Positions 54,903-63,920 of a DNA stretch of 64,000 bases are shown piece after piece. The translations under genes and the position numbers were made by a program. This stretch comes from Luteibacter aegosomatissinici (GTDB taxonomy: Bacteria; Pseudomonadota; Gammaproteobacteria; Xanthomonadales; Rhodanobacteraceae), in the NCBI RefSeq assembly GCF_023078495.1, contig NZ_CP095742.1:4821501-4885500 (forward strand), read 5' to 3'. Each line of letters opens with the position of its first letter. Position 1 is the stretch's first letter. The notes under the pieces are model-generated. The model did not search any database. It had not been told where the DNA came from and saw only the letters and a list, made by a program, of their open reading frames with translations.

Positions 54903-57848
54903 TCAGCGGATGAGGGCCGGTTCGCGGCTCAGGTCCGCCAGCGGCACGGGGCGCGAGAACAGGAAGCCCTGCATGGCGACGCAGCCTTCCCGCTCGAGCC
55001 ACTCCCGCTGGGACTGGGTCTCCACACCCTCGGCGACGACCTGCAGGTTGAGGCTGCGAGCCAGGAAGATGATCGAGCGGCAGATCGAGGCATCCGCCGT
55101 GTCTTCCAGCAGCGAGGTGGTGAAGTGGCGGTCGACTTTCATCTTGTCGAGCGGCAGCCGTGAAAGGTAGGTGAGGTTCGAGTAGCCCGTGCCGAAGTCA
55201 TCGAGCGCGATGCTCACGCCCATCGCACGCAGTTCGTGCAGTGTGCGGATCGCCCGCTCGGGCTCGTTCATGAAGGCGCTTTCGGTCAGCTCCAGCTCCA
55301 GCGCGGAGGCACTGGCGCCGGTTTCCCGCAACGCCTGGCGCACCTCGGCCACCAGGTCGGCGTGCGCGAGCTGCTGGGCGGAAATATTCACCGCGATGCG
55401 GCAGCCTTCGCCCAGTGCTTCGAGCACGCGCCGCTGCTGGCGGCATGCCTCGCGCAATACCCACTGCCCGATCGAGACGATGGTGCCGGTCTCCTCGAGC
55501 AATGGAATCAGCTGGTCGGGCCATGCCAGGTCACCGGGTGCCATGGGCCAGCGCAGCAAGGCTTCCACCCCGATCGCCTTGCCGGTGAGGCTGTCGTGCT
55601 GGGTCTGCCAGGCCAGCGCCAGCTCCTGGTCGAGGTGGGCCGGAGCCAGGCGGGTGATGACGGTGAGCCTCGCCATGGCGGTGGCATGCATGTCCGCCGA
55701 GTAGCGCTTCCACGTGTGCCGGCCGGACCGCTTGGCGTCGTACATCGCGGTATCGGCGTTGCGGATCAGGGTGTCGGCATCCGCACCATCACGCGTCGCG
55801 AACGCCACGCCGATACTGCATTTCAGGCGCTGCACGGTGCCGGCCACTTCCAGCGGCTCTTCGATGGCACGCTGGATGCGCGGCAGCACATCCAGTGCCT
55901 TGGCGGGCGGCCCGGCGAACGGGAGCATCGCGACGAACTCGTCGCCACCGAACCGGCCGACGTGGCCCAGGCCATCCAGTGCATCGCCCAGCTTCAACGT
56001 CACATCACGCAGCACCTGGTCGCCCAGGGCGTGGCCCAGTGCATCGTTGATGAACTTGAAATGGTCCAGGTCGATGAACAACACCATCAGCCCGCTGTTG
56101 TCACGGATGCAATCGCGCACCAGCCCATCGAGCTGCTCGCGCAATGCCCGGCGGTTGGGCAGGCCGGTGAGTTCATCGTGAGTCGCCTGATGGTTCAGGC
56201 GCTCTTCGTAACGGCGTTGCTCGGTCACGTCGCGCACGATCACCAGCGTGCCGCGGCCACGCGAATCCTTGTAGTCGGATAACGCGAGTTCTGCCTCGAA
56301 CGGCATGCCGCGCATCGGTTCGAGCCATGCGATGACGCCGGCATTGTCGGTGCTGCCGGTACGAATGGCGGCCAGTGCATCGCTGTCCATGAAGGTGGAA
56401 GCGCTGCGCCCGGTCAGGCTTTCACCCGGCTCGCCCAGGCGCTCCTCGGCCAGGGGGTTGGCGAAATCGATATGGTCATCGCGCACGACCAGCAACGGCA
56501 GCGGCATGCGCGACAGCAGCTTGCGGTAAGCCGCTTCGCTGGCGGCCAGGTCACGGTCGGATTCGCGCAGGCGCTGGCGGGTTTCGTGCAGCGCGGTGAT
56601 CTCGCTGATGGTGCCGGCCAGGATCGTCGTGCCTTCTTCGTTGGTGATCCGCGCCGCGCGCAGGTTCACGCGCACCTCGTGGCCATCCGGGCGGCATAGC
56701 CGGTGTTCGATCTCGTACGGGCCGTCGCCATCGGTGAAGCGATCGAGCCATGCAACGATCGCGACCTGGTCTTCGGGGTGCACCAGCTTGTAATACGTGC
56801 CCAGGCGGCCGCCCATGCGCTCCAGTGGCAGGCCGGTGATCTCGTGGACATGGCCCGACCACAGGATGCTGCGCGAGCGCAGGTCAGCCTCCCACAAGCC
56901 GATGTGGCCGCTGCGCTGCACATCGCCCAGGTGTCGCGCGCTGCGGGTGAGCGCTTCCAGCAAGGTGCCCTGGTGACTGTAGGCACGGCCAAGCCACGAC
57001 GCCACGCCGTTGAGGATGAGCAGCAGCACCAGCGTGGCCAGTACCGTCGCCTGGCCCTGGTCGAACCACTCGGCGCGGATGGCGGTGCGATCCACGCCGA
57101 CGCGCACGACGAGGGGGTAGGTGGCCGACGTTGCCCACGCGTAGGTGTAGTTGCCCTCGTCGTAGGTACCGCTGGTGCCGGGTGGTACGTCACGAGGCAC
57201 CCAGTGCTGGGCCAGGCCATCGCGGTTGCTCGCAAAAAGTTGCCCATCGGTGGAGAACACCGTGAGCACGGCCGTGCTGCTCAGCATGGAGTGGCGCAAC
57301 ATGTCGCTTGCCCGCTCACTATCGATGCGGGCACCAAAGGCGGCCGGCTGGGCAACCCGCGAATCAACCAGGACACGGACCGTCGGGCTTAGATCGCCAT
57401 GCGCCGCACTGACACTCACCCGCACGCTCGCCCCCAGGGCAGCGTGGCGGGGCGCGTTGAGTACGGCGTGCCAGTCGCCCCCGCGTGGCGGGCGCGTTGA
57501 GGCGATGACATCGCCATCGGCATCGAGCGCGACAAAGTTGGCCAGCTCAGGATGGCGGGCGTGGACTTCCGCCAGGGCCGTGTTGAGCGGGCCGGGGTCC
57601 GCGCTGACGACGCCATTGCGCAACGCCAGCAGCGGGCCAAGGCTGGAATCGATGTCCTGGTCGAGCGAGCGGATAACCCCCGAGGCAGCGCCGGCGATCT
57701 GCCGGTGGCTGCTGCCCAGCATGCGCTCGTACGCATCGAGCTGCAGGCGGGCCACGATGGCCACCACACCCACCGAAAGGGCGGCTGCGGCCAGCCAGAG
57801 CGCCAGCCGGATACGGCGCGCGCGCAGCTTGGTCGCTCCTTTATCCAC
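54903..57848 (-). CDS. Membrane PAS-GGDEF-EAL cyclic-di-GMP enzyme
   Basis: Inner-membrane sensor of about 981 residues. A helix at 12-33 and another near 262-285 flank a periplasmic sensor (about 35-260). Two PAS domains follow (about 320-440 and 455-560). The GGDEF motif is intact at 634-638 (RFGGDEF), and EAL at 762-764 (GVEALLRW) comes with NISAQQ, ELELTES, DDFGTGYSNL, DKMKVDR and AEGVET, the metal and catalytic residues of active phosphodiesterases. The RxxD inhibitory site before GGDEF is absent. Both domains could therefore be active without product feedback. The start is uncertain: a GTG is used; a TTG 44 codons upstream would add a Pro-rich stretch. Confidence 0.88.
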   Translation of the reverse strand: MDKGATKLRARRIRLALWLAAAALSVGVVAIVARLQLDAYERMLGSSHRQIAGAASGVIRSLDQDIDSSLGPLLALRNGVVSADPGPLNTALAEVHARHPELANFVALDADGDVIASTRPPRGGDWHAVLNAPRHAALGASVRVSVSAAHGDLSPTVRVLVDSRVAQPAAFGARIDSERASDMLRHSMLSSTAVLTVFSTDGQLFASNRDGLAQHWVPRDVPPGTSGTYDEGNYTYAWATSATYPLVVRVGVDRTAIRAEWFDQGQATVLATLVLLLILNGVASWLGRAYSHQGTLLEALTRSARHLGDVQRSGHIGLWEADLRSRSILWSGHVHEITGLPLERMGGRLGTYYKLVHPEDQVAIVAWLDRFTDGDGPYEIEHRLCRPDGHEVRVNLRAARITNEEGTTILAGTISEITALHETRQRLRESDRDLAASEAAYRKLLSRMPLPLLVVRDDHIDFANPLAEERLGEPGESLTGRSASTFMDSDALAAIRTGSTDNAGVIAWLEPMRGMPFEAELALSDYKDSRGRGTLVIVRDVTEQRRYEERLNHQATHDELTGLPNRRALREQLDGLVRDCIRDNSGLMVLFIDLDHFKFINDALGHALGDQVLRDVTLKLGDALDGLGHVGRFGGDEFVAMLPFAGPPAKALDVLPRIQRAIEEPLEVAGTVQRLKCSIGVAFATRDGADADTLIRNADTAMYDAKRSGRHTWKRYSADMHATAMARLTVITRLAPAHLDQELALAWQTQHDSLTGKAIGVEALLRWPMAPGDLAWPDQLIPLLEETGTIVSIGQWVLREACRQQRRVLEALGEGCRIAVNISAQQLAHADLVAEVRQALRETGASASALELELTESAFMNEPERAIRTLHELRAMGVSIALDDFGTGYSNLTYLSRLPLDKMKVDRHFTTSLLEDTADASICRSIIFLARSLNLQVVAEGVETQSQREWLEREGCVAMQGFLFSRPVPLADLSREPALIR

Positions 57849-58112
57849 CGCCCCTGTCAACGTCCCTACCGCCCTGTTGGTTAGCTGCGCATCCGCCGCC
57901 GGGATGCCTATGGGCGTTATCGGCCAAGGCGGCGGTGGCTTGAGATGGCGAGGAAAGGCGGCTGCAACACGTGAATGCAATCCTGCGCTTTATCGGCAGA
58001 AATATTCTGGCCCTACCCCCTTTTTTCACGCCTGCTGAACACTATTTACCGAACGATTCAGTTCAAGATTTGCTCCGCACATAAACGTCCCACCATAAGG
58101 ACCCGTTCCCCC

Positions 58113-58646
58113 ATGCGCTCGTCCCGCGTAGCCCTCGGCGTCCTCGCCGCCCTTTCCCTCTCCGCCGCCGCACTCCCCGCCACCGCCGAAACGCATATCG
58201 AGCTGCAGGGCGGGCGTAGCTATATGGATAGCCACGGCACCAATGCCTTCTTCATCGAATCCGTGTTCGATGCCCACCCGATGGGTGCCAGCCGGTTCAC
58301 CTGGTCGCCCGATGTTTCCATTGGCTATATCAAGGGACGTGATATCGGCCGCTACGAAGATTCTCATCCGGGCGTGACCAACAACGTCTGGGTCGGCGCC
58401 GTGGGCGCCCGCCTGCACTACGGCGTGGATGGCGACTGGTACCACCCGTTCTTCTTCAGCTTCCAGCTGGCCGGCACGGCCGGTGGCCGCACCCAGGCCC
58501 TGTCCTCGGGCTACGAGTTCGTCAGCACCCTGGGCTGGCAGTGGAAGAACATCAGCTTCCAGGTCCGCCACATCTCCAACGGCAGCTTCAAGGAGCCGAA
58601 CCGCGGCGAGACCATGGGTCTGGTAGGTATCGGGTTTGATATCTGA
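58113..58646 (+). CDS. pagL: Lipid A 3-O-deacylase (PagL family)
   Basis: Outer-membrane acyl hydrolase of 177 residues. A signal peptide (VALGVLAALSLSAAALPATA) precedes an eight-stranded barrel. The catalytic His and Ser are in VRHISNGSFKEPNRGE near the C-terminus, where the downstream Glu completes the triad. The protein ends in the aromatic VGIGFDI. PagL removes the 3-O acyl chain of lipid A, altering TLR4 recognition and polymyxin resistance in relatives. It is divergent from the c-di-GMP enzyme gene and is followed by a strong terminator. AAGGA lies 11 bases before the ATG. Confidence 0.88.
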   Translation: MRSSRVALGVLAALSLSAAALPATAETHIELQGGRSYMDSHGTNAFFIESVFDAHPMGASRFTWSPDVSIGYIKGRDIGRYEDSHPGVTNNVWVGAVGARLHYGVDGDWYHPFFFSFQLAGTAGGRTQALSSGYEFVSTLGWQWKNISFQVRHISNGSFKEPNRGETMGLVGIGFDI

Positions 58647-58664
58647 GGCCGGCGCGGCGCGATG

Positions 58665-58697
58665 AAAAAAAAGCCCGGCGCATGCCGGGCTTTTTTT
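58665..58697. terminator. Bidirectional rho-independent terminator after pagL
   Basis: Stem GCCCGGC/GCCGGGC flanked by eight A on one side and seven T on the other, so it can stop transcription from both directions. It lies 18 bases after pagL and downstream of the convergent efflux operon. Confidence 0.92.
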
Positions 58698-58812
58698 CGC
58701 TCTGCAGGAACGGTGCCGTAAGACAGCGCAAGCCCGCCAACAAACGCTCACGATTCCCAGCGAGCGCAGCTCGCGACTCCCAGGCCGCGACAGCGGCCGA
58801 CTGACCGCAACA

Positions 58813-60339
58813 TCAATGCCCCGACGCCGCGGGCCCCGCCTTCGCCGCGAACGGCGGCTTGGCCATCCACACCACCAGGATCAGTGCCACGAAGACAAAG
58901 CCGAGCAGGTGGAACACTTCGTTGAATGAGATCTGGTACGCCTGCTGGGTGATCATCTGGTTCACCGAGGCCGCGGCATACGTGGTATCGCCATGGCCGA
59001 TCTGGGTGAGCGCTTCCTGCGCGCCCTGGTTGAACGGCGTGATGTTCTCCGCCAGGCGCTCGTGGTGCACGATGGCGCGGTGATCCCACAGGAACGTGGT
59101 GAGCGATGCCGCGAAGCTGCCGCCCAGGGTACGCAGGAACGTCGCCAGGCCCGACCCCGCTGCGATTTCACGCGGCTGCAGATCGGAAAGCAGGATGGTG
59201 AGCACCGGCATGAAGAAGAACGCCACGCCCAGGCCCTGGATCAGCTGCACCAGCGCCACGTGGTAGAAGTCGATCTCCAGGTAGAACTGCGAGCGGATGA
59301 AGCAGGTGGCGCCCATCACCAGGAACGCACCCGATGCCAGTACACGCAGATCGAACTTGTGCGCGTAGCGGCCAACGAATGGCGTGAGGATCACGGGCAG
59401 GATACCCAGTGGCGCCGACGCGAAGCCCGCCCAGGTGGATGTATAGCCGACGTTGCGTTGCAACCACTGTGGCACCAGCAGGCCGATGGCGAAGAACGCG
59501 GCGTACGCAAGCACAAGGCATAGCGTGCCCATGCGGAAGTTCCGGTGGCGGAACAGGCGCAGGTTCACGATCGGGTCCTTGTCGGTGAGTTCCCAGATCA
59601 GGAACACGGCCAGGCCAATGGCGGCGATGATCGCGGTCACCACGATGAACGTGGAGTTGAACCAGTCCTCGTCGTTGCCCTTGTCGAGCACCACCTGCAG
59701 TGCGCCCACGCCGATGATCAGCGTGATCAGGCCCACATAATCGACCTTGGGCTTCTCGGTGGTTTCCGGGCGCCCCTTCATCTGGTTCGCCACGACGAAG
59801 CTGGCGAAGATACCGATAGGCACGTTGATGAAGAAGATCCACGGCCAGGTGTAGTTATCCGTGATCCAGCCGCCGAGGATCGGGCCCGCGATGGGCGCGA
59901 CCACGGTCACCATCGCCAGCAGGGCGAGCGCCATGCCGCGTTTCGCCGGTGGATAAATCGAGATCAGCAGCGACTGCGTGATCGGGTACATCGGGCCGGC
60001 CACCGCACCCTGGATGGCGCGGAACAGGATGAGCATGCTCATGCTCTGCGCGATACCGCACAGGAACGAGGCCAGCGAGAACAACAGCGTGGCCCACACG
60101 AACAGCTTGGTTTCACCAAAGCGGCGGGTGAGGAAGCCGGTAAGCGGCAACGCGATCGCGTTGCTCACGGCGAACGAGGTGATCACCCAGGTGCTCTGGT
60201 TGGAACTGACACCCAGGTTGCCCGCGATGGTCGGCAGCGACACGTTCGCGATGGTGGTGTCCAGCACCTGCATGAAGGTCGCGAGCGATAACCCGACCGT
60301 GGACAGCGCCAGATTGGGCGGTCGAAATTCGGTGCTCAT
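58813..60339 (-). CDS. emrB: DHA2-family MFS multidrug efflux pump (EmrB-like)
   Basis: Inner-membrane drug:proton antiporter of 508 residues with 14 predicted helices. Signatures are FMQVLDTTIANVSLPTIAG in helix 1, the antiporter motif C in VTVVAPIAGPILGGWITD, WPWIFFINVPIG and the late FLRTLGGSFAASLTTFLW. It lies downstream of the membrane-fusion gene with an 82-base gap. With that protein and the outer-membrane factor it forms a complete tripartite EmrAB-type pump spanning both membranes. The substrate is unknown. Confidence 0.93.
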   Translation of the reverse strand: MSTEFRPPNLALSTVGLSLATFMQVLDTTIANVSLPTIAGNLGVSSNQSTWVITSFAVSNAIALPLTGFLTRRFGETKLFVWATLLFSLASFLCGIAQSMSMLILFRAIQGAVAGPMYPITQSLLISIYPPAKRGMALALLAMVTVVAPIAGPILGGWITDNYTWPWIFFINVPIGIFASFVVANQMKGRPETTEKPKVDYVGLITLIIGVGALQVVLDKGNDEDWFNSTFIVVTAIIAAIGLAVFLIWELTDKDPIVNLRLFRHRNFRMGTLCLVLAYAAFFAIGLLVPQWLQRNVGYTSTWAGFASAPLGILPVILTPFVGRYAHKFDLRVLASGAFLVMGATCFIRSQFYLEIDFYHVALVQLIQGLGVAFFFMPVLTILLSDLQPREIAAGSGLATFLRTLGGSFAASLTTFLWDHRAIVHHERLAENITPFNQGAQEALTQIGHGDTTYAAASVNQMITQQAYQISFNEVFHLLGFVFVALILVVWMAKPPFAAKAGPAASGH

Positions 60340-60421
60340 GAATAAGCCTGGTCGTTAAGAGAGTGACAGTGAGGGCAGGGCGGGCGCGTGGTGTGAGCCA
60401 GCGCGCCCGCGCACATGTCCC

Positions 60422-61636
60422 TTACTTCGGCGCCTTCTGCTGCTCGGCGCCATCGCCGGCCGACGCGTTTTCGTGGATGACGCGGGCGATGTCCTGGTCG
60501 GCATCGGCCAGCTGCTTGTCATACACGGGCGTCGAGAATTCCGGCTTGGTCGGGGCCTGCTGCGCCAGCAGGGCACCGCTCTGGTCGTGCAGCGAGACGG
60601 TGACCTTGGTCGAAAGGCCAAGGCGCAGCGGCTTGTCTTCCAGCTGCTTCGGGTCGGTGAACACGACGCGCACCGGCACACGCTGCACGATCTTGATCCA
60701 GTTACCGGTGGCGTTCTGCGCCGGCAGGATCGAGAACGCGCTGCCGCTACCCACACCCAGGCTACGCACCTTGGCCTTGTAAACGACATCGCTGCCGTAC
60801 ACATCGGCGGTCACATCGACCGGCTGGCCGATACGCATGTGGGTGAGCTGGGTTTCCTTGAAGTTGGCGTCGATCCACACTTCATGCAGCGGCACCACGG
60901 CCATCAGGGCCGCACCCGGCTGGACGCGCTGGCCCACCTGCACGCTGCGCTTGGCGACATAACCATCCACCGGGGCGACCAGCGTGGAACGCACGAAGTC
61001 GAGGTAGGCCGAGCGCAGCTTGGCAGCGGCGGCGCGCACATCCGGGTGCGAAGCGACGACAGTGTCATCCACCAGCACCTTGCTGCTGCTGTACGACTGC
61101 TTGGCCGACGAGAGGCTGCTCTCGGCGGAGGTCAGCGTATCGAGCGCGTGCGACAGTTCTTCGGCCGAGATGGCGCCGCTCTTGGCGAGGTCACGACGGC
61201 GGTTGTAGTCGGCGCGGGCGCGGTCGACGGCGGTCTGGCGTACCGCGACATCGGCCTGCGCCGAGGTCACGTTGTTGTACAGGCCGCGCACGCGGCGCAC
61301 GGTGGTGGCGAGGTTGGCGCGGGCGCTTTCCAGGGCCACTTCCGCATCGCTCGGGTCGAGCTTCACCAGCACATCGCCCTGGTGCACCAGGTCGCCATCG
61401 TCGGCGCCGATCGAGGTGACGGTACCGGCGATCTGCGGGGTGATCTGCACGACGTTGCCGTTGACGTACGCGTCATCGGTATCTTCGTACCAGCGGCCGT
61501 CCACGAAGTACCACACCGTCCAGCCAATGGCGGCCAGGATGATGAGGACGACGAGCAGCTTAAGGAAGAACCCACGACGGCTCTTCGGCGGTGGCGCAAC
61601 GGTAGCGCCGGTGGGGGCGGTAGTTTCTTGGGACAT
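60422..61636 (-). CDS. emrA: EmrA/HlyD-family periplasmic adaptor
   Basis: Membrane-fusion protein of 404 residues. A cytoplasmic Pro-rich start is followed by one anchor helix (about 23-44), a lipoyl half-motif and barrel (NVVQITPQIAGTVTSIGADD), a coiled-coil hairpin (about 115-215) and the returning lipoyl/barrel half (TLVAPVDGYVAKRSVQVGQRV). It links the EmrB-like pump to the outer-membrane factor. Operon order is marR, outer-membrane factor, emrA, emrB. Confidence 0.93.
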   Translation of the reverse strand: MSQETTAPTGATVAPPPKSRRGFFLKLLVVLIILAAIGWTVWYFVDGRWYEDTDDAYVNGNVVQITPQIAGTVTSIGADDGDLVHQGDVLVKLDPSDAEVALESARANLATTVRRVRGLYNNVTSAQADVAVRQTAVDRARADYNRRRDLAKSGAISAEELSHALDTLTSAESSLSSAKQSYSSSKVLVDDTVVASHPDVRAAAAKLRSAYLDFVRSTLVAPVDGYVAKRSVQVGQRVQPGAALMAVVPLHEVWIDANFKETQLTHMRIGQPVDVTADVYGSDVVYKAKVRSLGVGSGSAFSILPAQNATGNWIKIVQRVPVRVVFTDPKQLEDKPLRLGLSTKVTVSLHDQSGALLAQQAPTKPEFSTPVYDKQLADADQDIARVIHENASAGDGAEQQKAPK

Positions 61637-61666
61637 CGTTGGGTGCCTTGGAAAGTGTGTGTGTTC

Positions 61667-63118
61667 TTAGCGGGTAGCGGCGTCGGCGACCGGCTGGTCG
61701 CCGGCTTCGGGGCGGAAGCCGCCACCGAGCGCCTGGATAAGTTGCACGGACGTGTCGACCTGCTCGGCGCGCAGCGCGACGAGGCGCTGTTCGGCTTCGA
61801 GCAACTGCTGGCGCACCGAGAGCGCGTCGAGGTAGCTGCCCACGCCGGCCTTGTAGCGCTGCTGGGCCAGGTCGTAGGCCTGCTGCGCGGCGTCGTGCGC
61901 ACGCTGCTGCGCCTGCATCTGTGCATTCAGCGAATCCAGGCCCGACAGATCGTCGGCGACCTCATTCACCGCGCCGACCAGGGTCTGGTTGTACTGGGCC
62001 ACGGCGAGGTCGTACTGCGCGTCCTTGCCGGCCAGGTTGGCGCGGCGGCGGCCACCGTCGTAGATCGGCAGGCTCACCGCGGGCAGCACCTGCCAGAAGC
62101 GCGCCGCCGACGAGAACAGGTTGTCCGAACCACCGGCGACCTGCGCGGCGAGCACGCCCAGGGTCACGTTGGGCAGGAACTCCTTCTTCGCCGAATCGAT
62201 ATCCTTCGCGGCGGCTTCAACGCGCCAGCGCGCGGCGACCAGGTCGGCGCGGTGGCCGAGGATATCGGCAGGCACGTTGGCCGGTACGGCGATCGCGGCA
62301 GGCTGCAGGGTGGTGGGACGGCCGATGTCGATACCGCGATCCGGGCCCTTGCCCAGCAGTACGCTGAGCGAGGTACGCGCGGAGTCGATCGCGCGCTGGG
62401 CCACCGCCATTTCGCGCTCGGCGGATGCGACTTCGCTATCTGACTGCTTCACCTGGATCTGGTTATCCACGCCGGCGGCAACGCGCTGCTTGGTCAGGTC
62501 ACGCGAGGCACGGCTGCGGTCCAGCTCGGCCTTCGCCACGTCCATCTGGTCGAATGCGTAACCCAGCTGCACGTAGGCGCGGGTGACGTTGGTCGAGATC
62601 TCGATGCGGGCGGCGCGGGCGTCCACTTCGGCGGCACGCTGCGAGCCCACGGCGGCTTCGAACGCATCGCGCTTGCCGCCCCACAGGTCCAGGTCCCAGT
62701 TGAAGTTGCCGTAGCCGTACTTCGTCCAGCTGAAGTGACCGAGTTCGTTACCGACCAGGCCCTGCGGCAGGTGCGCGCCGGCCGCGCCGCCACCCACGTT
62801 GAAGGTGGGATCGCGGTTGGCGTCGGCCGCACCGGCCTGCGCCTGGGCCTGGCGCACGCGCGCATCGGCGGCCGCCAGGTTCGGGTTGTCCTTCAGCGCT
62901 TCTTCGATCAGGCCGGACAGGCGGGCATCGCCCAGCCCCGTCCACCAGTCGGCCGCCGGCCACGCGGACGTGGCGCCTTCGCCCTTGGCGAGGCTCTGCT
63001 CGGCGTGGAGGGTGGCCGGGTCGGTCAGGTGGCCCTGCGTTTCCAGTCCGCGGCTGGTGACGCAGCCGGAAAGGACGAAGGCGGCACCGATGGCCGCCAC
63101 GAGAGTGTGCAGACGCAT
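61667..63118 (-). CDS. NodT-family outer-membrane efflux lipoprotein
   Basis: TolC-type outer-membrane factor of 483 residues. The lipobox FVLSGC puts the lipidated cysteine at residue 19. Two OEP repeats follow: WTGLGDARLSGLIEEALKDNPNLAAADARVRQAQAQ marks the first, written here as separate words WTGLGDARLSGL and EEALKDNPNLAAA, and DILGHRADLVAARWRVEAA lies before the second. It starts 24 bases after marR and ends 30 bases before emrA, forming one operon. Confidence 0.93.
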   Translation of the reverse strand: MRLHTLVAAIGAAFVLSGCVTSRGLETQGHLTDPATLHAEQSLAKGEGATSAWPAADWWTGLGDARLSGLIEEALKDNPNLAAADARVRQAQAQAGAADANRDPTFNVGGGAAGAHLPQGLVGNELGHFSWTKYGYGNFNWDLDLWGGKRDAFEAAVGSQRAAEVDARAARIEISTNVTRAYVQLGYAFDQMDVAKAELDRSRASRDLTKQRVAAGVDNQIQVKQSDSEVASAEREMAVAQRAIDSARTSLSVLLGKGPDRGIDIGRPTTLQPAAIAVPANVPADILGHRADLVAARWRVEAAAKDIDSAKKEFLPNVTLGVLAAQVAGGSDNLFSSAARFWQVLPAVSLPIYDGGRRRANLAGKDAQYDLAVAQYNQTLVGAVNEVADDLSGLDSLNAQMQAQQRAHDAAQQAYDLAQQRYKAGVGSYLDALSVRQQLLEAEQRLVALRAEQVDTSVQLIQALGGGFRPEAGDQPVADAATR

Positions 63119-63142
63119 GCGTTTTGCCTCAGGTTTTTTAGA

Positions 63143-63601
63143 TCAGTTCTTGTCGCGCAGCACGCAGAGCACGCGCTGCAGGTAATCGAGTAGCTGGCTG
63201 CGTTCTTCCGCTGACAGATCCTTCTGCGCGCGCTCGAGCGTGGCGACATTGCTTTCGTGCAGGTGGCGCCAAAGCGCCAGGCCGGCCTCGGTGAGGTCGA
63301 TGCGCAGCGCGCGGCGGTCCTGCTCATGCGGCTGGCGGCGCAGGTAACCCTTGGCTTCCAGCTGGTCCAGCTGGCGGGTCATGGCGCCGCCATCCAGGTC
63401 CACGGCACGGGCCAGCTCGGTGGCCGTCATCGGGCCCATGTTGGCGAGGCGCTTGAGCACGTGGAACTGGGTGAACTTCAGGTCGGCGCCCAGCGCAGCC
63501 AGGTCCGCCTCGATGGCCCGTACGATTTCGCCGCGGACCATGCCGATGAGGGCGCCGAGGCTATCGCGGCCGTCCGGGGAAATGCACAGGTTGGTATTCA
63601 T
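63143..63601 (-). CDS. MarR-family repressor of the efflux operon
   Basis: Dimeric winged-helix regulator of 152 residues. The recognition region is PMTATELARAVDLDGGAMTRQLDQLEAKGYLRRQ with the wing EQDRRALRIDLTEAG. The C-terminal helix supports dimerisation. It is the first gene of marR-nodT-emrA-emrB and probably represses its own promoter through an inverted repeat overlapping the -35 box. The promoter's position puts the transcription start about two bases before the ATG, so the mRNA may be leaderless; no ribosome-binding site precedes this ATG, which fits. Confidence 0.9.
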   Translation of the reverse strand: MNTNLCISPDGRDSLGALIGMVRGEIVRAIEADLAALGADLKFTQFHVLKRLANMGPMTATELARAVDLDGGAMTRQLDQLEAKGYLRRQPHEQDRRALRIDLTEAGLALWRHLHESNVATLERAQKDLSAEERSQLLDYLQRVLCVLRDKN

Positions 63602-63609
63602 AGCCGCGC

Positions 63610-63642
63610 ATTCTATTGCCTCAAGATTAATTGTCAAGGCAA
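63610..63642 (-). promoter_or_regulatory. Sigma-70 promoter with overlapping MarR-type operator
   Basis: On the minus strand TTGACA and TAGAAT are 16 bases apart, a near-consensus promoter. TTGCCT/AGGCAA arms of an inverted repeat enclose the -35 box and the whole spacer, so a bound dimer would exclude RNA polymerase. It lies immediately before the marR ATG. Confidence 0.75.
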
Positions 63643-63677
63643 ATATACCGGCGTCATATATTTTCGGCTTGGCGGAT

Positions 63678-63920
63678 CTACTCCTCGTCGGCCAGTAGGG
63701 CGGCCAGGGCGGGGTCACGGATGTCGAAAAGGTCGAACACACCCAGGGCCCGGAGGGTGGGCAGCTGGGCCAGCAGGCGTGGCTCCAGGCGGCGCCGCTG
63801 CTCCTCAGGCGTTGTGGCATCCAGCATGGCGTGGGCGCAGGCGACGAACGTGACCAGCGCATCGCCGGCGGCGGTGTCGTCGCGGAGTTCTGAAAAATCG
63901 GTGGTGACGAGGCGGATCAT
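63678..63920 (-). CDS. Small hypothetical protein, 80 residues
   Basis: Soluble acidic protein with no membrane segment or signal. It is largely helical by composition (ALVTFVACAHAMLDATTPEEQ and LLAQLPTLRALGVFDLFD). A clear GGAGG five bases before the ATG supports translation. It lies upstream of the marR operon, on the same strand, with its own spacing of about 75 bases to marR. No family is recognised. Confidence 0.6.
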   Translation of the reverse strand: MIRLVTTDFSELRDDTAAGDALVTFVACAHAMLDATTPEEQRRRLEPRLLAQLPTLRALGVFDLFDIRDPALAALLADEE

